A stretch of 64,000 bases of DNA from positions 5,205,980 to 5,269,979 of the forward strand of contig NZ_KI912107.1 of assembly GCF_000517085.1 (NCBI RefSeq), in the 5' to 3' direction. Positions 54,361-64,000 of this stretch are shown piece after piece (position 1 is the stretch's first letter; the number at the start of each line of letters is the position of its first letter). Made by a program: the position numbers and the translations under genes. The notes under the pieces were generated by a model. The model was given only the letters and a program-made list of their open reading frames with translations, did not search any database and was not told the origin of the DNA. Origin of the DNA: Saccharicrinis fermentans DSM 9555 = JCM 21142. Lineage in GTDB: Bacteria; Bacteroidota; Bacteroidia; Bacteroidales; Marinilabiliaceae.

Positions 54361-56403
54361 ATGAGAGCAATGCAAAATAATTTATATAAGACAATAGCTA
54401 AAAGTTTAATTGTAGGAGTGTCTGCCTGCTTTATGGCAGGATGTAATGACTACTTGGATGTAACTCCTCCGTCACAAATTTCACCAGAGAAGTACTTGAT
54501 GGATGAATCTCATTTGGCAGCGTATACGGTTAAGTATTATGCAGATTATGGTAACTATAATGGAGGAAGCGATTCGAAAGGAGGAATGCTCCCTAGTCAT
54601 TATGGTAGTGGAGGTGAGTCTTTTTATTTTGATGACTTAGCCACCGATAATGAAACAACAAGAGGATCTAGTAGTCGTTTCGTTCCTGGTCTCTGGACGG
54701 TAGGTGCAACTGGCGGCGAATGGAACTTCTCTAATATTTATGCATTGAATTATTACTTAACAACTGTTTCAGAACGGTTTGAAGCGGGAGAAATAAGTGG
54801 TAACTCTGCGAATATTGGACATTATGTTGGAGAAGGTTATTTCTTACGTGCGCATGAGTACTTTTATCGATTAAGGAAGCTAGGCGATTTTCCTATTATT
54901 AAGGAACCCTTACCTGATGCGCAAGAGTTGCTAACTGAGGCATCTAAAAGACAGCCTCGTAACGAGGTGGCGCGCTTTATATTAGAAGATTTAGATAAAG
55001 CGATTGATTTGTTGTTGGACAATCCTTCGGGAGGGAAAACTCGTATCACACGTAATGCTGCTTTGTTACTTAAGTCTAGAGTTGCCTTGTTTGAGGCTAC
55101 CTGGCTAAAATATCATGCCGGTACTGCCTTGGTTCCTAATGGTACAGACTGGCCCGGTGCGAATAAGGAGTACAATAGTAATTATAGTTTTCCAAGTGGC
55201 AGTTTGGGTAATGAAGTGGACTTTTTCTTAACAGAGGCAATGAATGCTTCAGAAGAAGTTGCAGAAGCCATCAGCCTGGTGTCTAATAATAGCGTTATAC
55301 AGGAAAGTGCAAGTCAGGCTCTTAATATGTATTATGACATGTTCGCAACACCTGATCCATCGTCGTATGATGAGGTAATAATGTACAGAGAGTATTCGGT
55401 CGATTTAGATAGAGCGCATAGCTTCAATCACTATATTTATCATGGTGCACAAAAAGGCTATACGCACCAAATGGAGCATTCTTTTCTAATGCAAAATGGT
55501 CTGCCAGTATATGATGTAGCAAGTGGTTATCAAGGTGATGATTATATCCAAGACACAAAGGTTAACCGAGATACTAGATGGCAATTGTTTATGAAAGCCC
55601 CAGGTGAAGTTAAGGCATTTAAAAATATCGATGTTCCCGAAATGTTTGATATAGCGCCAGAAGTTTATAGTTCCGACGGTAAGTATTCAACGTCAACGGG
55701 CTATATGTTGGGTAAAGGTTTTGCCTTGGATTATAATATGCAAATTTTAGGTCAAGATATTGTTGCACCCGTCATCTTTAGAGCAGCGGAGGCGTATTTG
55801 ACTTATATTGAAGCTAGTTATGAGAAAACAGGAACCATTAATGCTACAGCAGATTCTTATTGGAGAGCAATTCGTGCGAGGGCTGGAGTAGATGAAGATT
55901 ATAATAAAACGATTGCTGCAACAGATATGAGTCAGGAAGCATTATATGATTGGGGAGCCTATTCGCATGGTGTTCTTATTGATGCAACTTTATATAATAT
56001 TCGTAGAGAGCGTCGATGTGAATTGATTGGTGAAGGGCAACGTTATAATGACCTTATTAGGTGGAGAGCCATGGATCAATTGAATGATTTTCAGGTGGAA
56101 GGATGTAAGATTTGGGGGCCAATGCAAAATGATTATGCTGATGGACTCTTATTGGCAGATCAAGCTGATGAAAAAGACAATACGATATCTTCTTCGAGCT
56201 TGAGTGAGTATTTAAGACCATATCAAATTGTACAATCTAATAACAATTATTATAACGGGCTTAATTTTACAGAAGCACATTATTTGGAGCCCATTGCTGT
56301 TCAACATTTTCTTATAACAGCAAATGATGGAGAAACAATTTCCACATCTCCGATTTATCAAAACCCAGGATGGCCTACTGTTTCTGGTCAGGGTGCAGAA
56401 TAG
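54361..56403 (+). CDS. SusD-family glycan-binding lipoprotein
   Basis: A 680-aa protein from the ATG 4 nt after the susC stop. A signal peptide with lipobox (FMAGCNDYLDVTPP, Cys about 28) places it on the outer-membrane surface as lid of SusC. TPR-like helices and the family signatures (YFLRAHEYFYRLRKLGDFPIIKEPLP, RRERRCELIGEGQRYNDLIRW) are present. Longer than typical SusD (about 500-600). It partners with the SusC above. Confidence 0.95.
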   Translation: MRAMQNNLYKTIAKSLIVGVSACFMAGCNDYLDVTPPSQISPEKYLMDESHLAAYTVKYYADYGNYNGGSDSKGGMLPSHYGSGGESFYFDDLATDNETTRGSSSRFVPGLWTVGATGGEWNFSNIYALNYYLTTVSERFEAGEISGNSANIGHYVGEGYFLRAHEYFYRLRKLGDFPIIKEPLPDAQELLTEASKRQPRNEVARFILEDLDKAIDLLLDNPSGGKTRITRNAALLLKSRVALFEATWLKYHAGTALVPNGTDWPGANKEYNSNYSFPSGSLGNEVDFFLTEAMNASEEVAEAISLVSNNSVIQESASQALNMYYDMFATPDPSSYDEVIMYREYSVDLDRAHSFNHYIYHGAQKGYTHQMEHSFLMQNGLPVYDVASGYQGDDYIQDTKVNRDTRWQLFMKAPGEVKAFKNIDVPEMFDIAPEVYSSDGKYSTSTGYMLGKGFALDYNMQILGQDIVAPVIFRAAEAYLTYIEASYEKTGTINATADSYWRAIRARAGVDEDYNKTIAATDMSQEALYDWGAYSHGVLIDATLYNIRRERRCELIGEGQRYNDLIRWRAMDQLNDFQVEGCKIWGPMQNDYADGLLLADQADEKDNTISSSSLSEYLRPYQIVQSNNNYYNGLNFTEAHYLEPIAVQHFLITANDGETISTSPIYQNPGWPTVSGQGAE

Positions 56404-59945
<3,542 letters not shown>

Positions 59946-59992
59946 TGATTAAACAATCGAAGAAAATCTAATTAATTTAATGAATAAGCACA

Positions 59993-61159
59993 ATGAATAA
60001 TTTTAAAATAATGGGGATGATCTTGTTTACACTTTTAATTGTAGCATGTATGCCTCAAAATAAGAGCAAACAGAATGTGACCGCCGAAAATTTGAATTCC
60101 GTGGAAAAACAGGATGTGATAGCCATAATTGAAAGGGTGAATGATTATTGGCAGACCAATAATCCTGAGCATGGCCGGGCTTTTTGGGATAATGCGGCAT
60201 ACCATACCGGAAATATTTATGCTTATGAAGTGACAGGGAAAGAAGCGTACAAGGCTTATTCTGAAGCGTGGGCCGTACATAACGAATGGAAGGGCGCCAA
60301 GTCGGATGATAAGGCAAACTGGAAGTATCATTATGGCGAGAATGATGATCATGTGTTATTTGGAGATTGGCAGGTGTGTTTTCAGACTTACATAGACTTG
60401 TTTAATATGGATGAGATAAAAGATTCATCAAAGATTAAACGTGCTTTAGAGGTTATGGAATATGAAATGAGTACGGATAATAAGGATTATTGGTGGTGGG
60501 CTGATGGCTTATATATGGTAATGCCTGTGATGACAAAGCTTTATAAAATTACTCAGAATGAGCTTTATCTGGATAAATTGTTCGAGTATTTTACCTATGC
60601 GCAAAGTATCATGTACGATGAGGAAACTGGTTTGTTCTTTAGAGATGCCAAATATGTTTATCCAAGACATAAATCAATGAATGGATTAAAAGATTTTTGG
60701 GCAAGAGGTGATGGTTGGGTCTTTGCTGGTTTGGCGAAGGTATTACAGGATATGCCAGCTGATTATGTGTATAGGAATACCTTTGTAGATGTGTATAAAA
60801 AAATGGCCGTTACATTAAAAGAAGCGCAGCAAAAAGATGGGTACTGGACCCGCAGTATTTTGGATCCCGCACATGCACCAGGACCTGAAACCAGCGGAAC
60901 TGCTTTTTTTACCTATGGTTACTTATGGGGGATGAACAATGGTGTGCTTTCTGTTGATGCTTATGAACCGGTGGTGACAAAATCGTGGAAATACCTTAGC
61001 TCCATGGCTTTGCAGGAGAGTGGTATGCTGGGCTACATTCAGCCAATTGGCGAAAGAGCCATCCCTGGTCAAACGGTGGATAAAAATTCTACAGCTAACT
61101 TCGGCGTTGGCGCATTCTTGCTGGCAGCGTCTGAAATGGTAGTCTTTTTAGATAAATAG
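59993..61159 (+). CDS. GH88/GH105-type unsaturated uronyl hydrolase
   Basis: A 388-aa lipoprotein (LIVACMPQ, Cys 19). The (alpha/alpha)6-barrel motifs FWDNAAYHTGN, DYWWWADGLYMVMPVM (catalytic Asp region), FWARGDGWVFAGLAKVLQDMP and PETSGTAFFTYGYLWGMNNG fit GH88/GH105. Such enzymes remove the 4,5-unsaturated uronic acid left on oligosaccharides by polysaccharide lyases. This suggests the locus handles a uronic-acid polysaccharide. The choice between the two families is uncertain. Confidence 0.87.
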   Translation: MNNFKIMGMILFTLLIVACMPQNKSKQNVTAENLNSVEKQDVIAIIERVNDYWQTNNPEHGRAFWDNAAYHTGNIYAYEVTGKEAYKAYSEAWAVHNEWKGAKSDDKANWKYHYGENDDHVLFGDWQVCFQTYIDLFNMDEIKDSSKIKRALEVMEYEMSTDNKDYWWWADGLYMVMPVMTKLYKITQNELYLDKLFEYFTYAQSIMYDEETGLFFRDAKYVYPRHKSMNGLKDFWARGDGWVFAGLAKVLQDMPADYVYRNTFVDVYKKMAVTLKEAQQKDGYWTRSILDPAHAPGPETSGTAFFTYGYLWGMNNGVLSVDAYEPVVTKSWKYLSSMALQESGMLGYIQPIGERAIPGQTVDKNSTANFGVGAFLLAASEMVVFLDK

Positions 61160-61244
61160 TGGCTGCAAGAAAACGACTGTTTTATCGTGGTTTGTTTCAT
61201 GTTCCAGACAATTTTAATTTATTTTTTATAAAAGAGGAAGTCAG

Positions 61245-63095
61245 TTGAAAGTTATGCATCCAATAAAATTTATAAGTTGTTTGCTTTTTGTGGCAACAAC
61301 TTTCGTTCATTGTACCAAACGACAATGCGTAAATAATACAGTGCTTACACCCTATGAAGTGACCAGTAAGGGCGCGTGGTGCTGGTTTGCTGATCCAAGA
61401 GCGATTCATCATCAAAGTGTTGATGGGAGCATTAATAAGTCATATATTGGATATATTGATGTTCACGGAAATATAAAAGCTATGCAGCATGATTTTGTTA
61501 CAGGGGAATCAAATGAAGTATTGGTTCGATCTTATTTTCAACCGGATGATCATGATAATCCAACTTTTTTGATTTTACCAGATGATAGGGTCATGATATT
61601 CTATTCGAGACATACTGATGAGCCCTGTTTTTATTATCGTATTTCAACAAAGCCGGGGGATGTTAGCTCATTAGGGAAAGAGCATAAGATTGCTACAAAA
61701 AATAATACCACATATCCTTCTCCATTTATATTGTCGGATGACCCAAAGCATTTTTATATCTGTTGGCGGGGTATTAGCTGGCATCCTACTATGGCCAAAT
61801 TTACAATTCCTACATCCGACGATAAAACAGAATGTGTTTGGGGTCCTTTTCAAATGGTGCAATCAACAGCTTCACGTCCTTATGCTAAATATGCATCAAA
61901 CGGAAAAGATAAAATTGTAATGGCTTATACAACCGGACATCCGGATCCAACAATGCCTAATTACTTATATTATAACTATGTAGATATTAATACTTTGGAG
62001 TTGAAAGATGTGAGGGGAAGAGTCTTGTCTAAACTAGGGGAGGATTTATACCATGTTGCAGCCACTGCCGCTTACCAAGAATCTTTCTCCGATGCCGTTG
62101 TGGATGCCAGTAGTTTAAGAAATTGGCTGTGGCAAGTGACCCTTGATAAAGATGAAAAGCCACTGATTGCCATGGTAACTATCAATGAGAATAAATCATC
62201 GCACGATTATTATTATGCGCGTTGGAATGGTGAAGCTTGGCAAAAATCATTTCTTGCAAATGGCGGAGGGCATTTTCACCAATCGCCTAATATTGAAAAA
62301 TGTTATAGTGGAGGAATGGCCATTGATGATCAAAATACCAATGAGGTGTATTGTTCTGTCCCTGTTGATGGTAAGTTCGGTCGTGTGTATGAGATAATTA
62401 AGTATGTGCTGGATGTGGATGGTCAGATCTGCTCTTCAGATACGCTTACTAAGAATTCTGAATTCAATAATATTCGTCCTTATGTCATCGCCCAAAGAGG
62501 AGATTCTCCTTTGAAACTGACCTGGATGTATGGAGATTACTATGATTGGATTGTGAGTGCTAAACGTCCTAAGGGCTTTTGTACCGGCATCAGGGCCGAC
62601 TATAATGTGAAGCGTAAATTAAATATTAGTGAAGGGGATGATGTGTTACATTATGAGGATGCACAAGATAAACAAGTGAAACGGGTTTTTTCCTTGGATC
62701 CAGTTGATAATTTTACAGTTCAGTTGGAAGCTTCTTTGGATACAGCAAACTATTGGGGCGATCTAATAACTACCGAATGTTTTTCCTATGGTATTGATCA
62801 ACATACATTGAAGGCTTATGTAAGAGTGAAGGATCAAGCGGTTTATTTAAGTACGAATACCTTTGGAAATTCTGATATTTGGAAATATAAGCCGAGAGCA
62901 ACCAATGGTGTCTGGTGGAATGTTAGTCCATACTCCAGTGTGAGTTTGACGGTTAGCTATTCTAATAAAGAATTGATAACGTATATTAATGGCGCTATTG
63001 ACCAGGTAATTAATATGAATGTAGCAGAATTAAATGGTATTCAAATTACTGATATAGTGGAAAGGGTTCATTCATTAAATGTTTTTAGTAAATAA
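61245..63095 (+). CDS. BNR-4-type beta-propeller protein, likely polysaccharide-active
   Basis: A 616-aa protein. The start at 61245 is preceded by GGAAGTCAGTTGAA; an ATG two codons later is possible. A lipobox-like end ([11 protein letters not shown]) is present. Residues about 35-430 look like a BNR_4-type propeller ([56 protein letters not shown]). The last 180 residues form a beta-sandwich, perhaps carbohydrate-binding or laminin-G-like. Such proteins recur in loci with GH88/105. Enzymatic activity is not established by sequence. Confidence 0.75.
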   Translation: MKVMHPIKFISCLLFVATTFVHCTKRQCVNNTVLTPYEVTSKGAWCWFADPRAIHHQSVDGSINKSYIGYIDVHGNIKAMQHDFVTGESNEVLVRSYFQPDDHDNPTFLILPDDRVMIFYSRHTDEPCFYYRISTKPGDVSSLGKEHKIATKNNTTYPSPFILSDDPKHFYICWRGISWHPTMAKFTIPTSDDKTECVWGPFQMVQSTASRPYAKYASNGKDKIVMAYTTGHPDPTMPNYLYYNYVDINTLELKDVRGRVLSKLGEDLYHVAATAAYQESFSDAVVDASSLRNWLWQVTLDKDEKPLIAMVTINENKSSHDYYYARWNGEAWQKSFLANGGGHFHQSPNIEKCYSGGMAIDDQNTNEVYCSVPVDGKFGRVYEIIKYVLDVDGQICSSDTLTKNSEFNNIRPYVIAQRGDSPLKLTWMYGDYYDWIVSAKRPKGFCTGIRADYNVKRKLNISEGDDVLHYEDAQDKQVKRVFSLDPVDNFTVQLEASLDTANYWGDLITTECFSYGIDQHTLKAYVRVKDQAVYLSTNTFGNSDIWKYKPRATNGVWWNVSPYSSVSLTVSYSNKELITYINGAIDQVINMNVAELNGIQITDIVERVHSLNVFSK

Positions 63096-63109
63096 AATTT
63101 CATCGGTCA

Positions 63110-64000
63110 TGAAAGTTATAAATAATTTTAGTTCGTTTTTTTTGCTGGCGGTCTTATTGTTGGCAGCGTCATCGTGTAATAGGCAAAAAACAAAGGATCT
63201 TAAACAAGAGAATGGGAAAGTCAATGTTTTTGAAGTAAAGAATCCTGATTATCAATTGAGTCCTGCAACAGGTATGACACGCACACATTGGGTGAATGCG
63301 GCTGAATATATATTAAATGGTGCTTTTTCATATATTAATACATTGGACGACCCTATGAAATTCCCTAAGCAAGCTGGGAAAACGTATCCGCATAATGATA
63401 AACAAGTCCCTACCGAAAAACTGGAAGGTTTATGTAGAACTTTATTTGTGGCAGCTCCTTTGTTAAAGGAAAACCCCGACTTAACATTGAATGGAATTGG
63501 AGTGGCCGATTATTACCGCCATCAAATACTAAACCTGATCAACCCCGAGAGCCCTTCGTTTATTGTGCCCCGTCCTAAAAATGGTGGGCCAAGTCAAAAT
63601 TTGGTAGAATTTGGGGCATTGGCGATCTCGTTATTTGTTGCACCAGAAGTGATATGGGAGCCTTTAACGCAGAATCAAAAAGACGACCTGGCTCATACAA
63701 TGTTAAGCTATGGGGATGGACCAACGGTTCCTTCTAATTGGCGTTTCTTTAATATTTTTATCCTGAGTTTTTTTAAGGATCAGGGATATAAAGTCAATGA
63801 AGAATTGTTATTGGATTATCTAAATAAGAGTATCGAGAAATATAAAGGCTATGGATGGTATAATGATAGTCCTGCATATGATTATTATAGTATGTGGGCA
63901 TTTCAATTATACAGTGTGCTTTGGTCGGATGTTTTTGGATTGAAAAATTATCCAGCGCTTGCTGAAAAACTGATTGCTCATTTTCAGGATCTGAATTATA
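63110..64000 (+). CDS. DUF2264 protein, 3' end outside window
   Basis: At least 297 residues, open to the window edge. A lipobox ([10 protein letters not shown]) marks it as a lipoprotein. [56 protein letters not shown]-like ([18 protein letters not shown]) and [12 protein letters not shown] are typical of DUF2264. From memory, some members of this group have been assigned to a CAZy glycoside hydrolase family acting on uronides (GH154), which would fit the neighbouring hydrolase; this is unverified. Starts 15 nt after the BNR gene. Confidence 0.82.

Overview
The window looks like chromosomal DNA of a Bacteroidota bacterium, most likely of the Marinilabiliales/Marinifilaceae type: AT-rich, free-living, possibly marine and facultatively anaerobic. 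The signs are a SusC/SusD pair with a divergent hybrid two-component regulator, type IX secretion genes (sprE/porW next to porX), gldH, a SdhC-A-B quinone reductase, promoters of the Bacteroidetes form TAnnTTTG, and weak or absent Shine-Dalgarno sequences.

Layout. 0.3-7.7 kb: an exported C1 peptidase; an aspartyl protease gene split by an intact IS701-type element; a DUF5686 outer-membrane protein; and a decayed patch that seems to derive from a peptide-export locus (a winged-helix protein ending near a TINGG motif, plus the first 48 codons of an HlyD-type protein). 7.7-12.2 kb: dxs and a TonB-dependent receptor in one operon. 12.5-17.3 kb: an OmpA-type lipoprotein, a radical SAM/SPASM protein, a hybrid histidine kinase, and frr. 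17.7-21.2 kb: sdhCAB. 21.3-25.6 kb: unknown proteins, a CPBP protease, a glycosyltransferase and a radical SAM enzyme. 25.7-31.7 kb: housekeeping genes holB-ricT-gldH-trmB, an alkyltransferase-like protein, apbC and a NifU-type scaffold, and a CDGSH protein. 31.7-38.9 kb: an NtrC-type regulator, sprE/porW-porX, and tsaE. 39-46.3 kb: an envelope cluster (AI-2E permease, CPBP protease, trpS, small membrane proteins, PadR, two PspC proteins, DUF4252). 46.4-64 kb: a polysaccharide utilisation locus (hybrid regulator, SusC, SusD, GH2, GH88/105, BNR-type protein, DUF2264 protein cut by the window edge).

Most unusual signal. Four envelope-related genes (12517, 39082, 42568, 43353) are preceded by versions of the same roughly 90-130 nt leader. 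It contains a short ORF with the conserved core ISHTG and, in three copies, a second ORF ending GEFH(M/L)TIKKQIINI whose TGA overlaps the ATG of the main gene. Most base differences within these cores are synonymous third-position changes. I cannot match this to a described leader, and it is the best candidate here for an undescribed regulatory system.

The IS701-type insertion can be read exactly. It has 17-bp perfect inverted repeats and a CTAA duplication, and removing it restores a 409-codon ORF with a normal N-terminal membrane segment.
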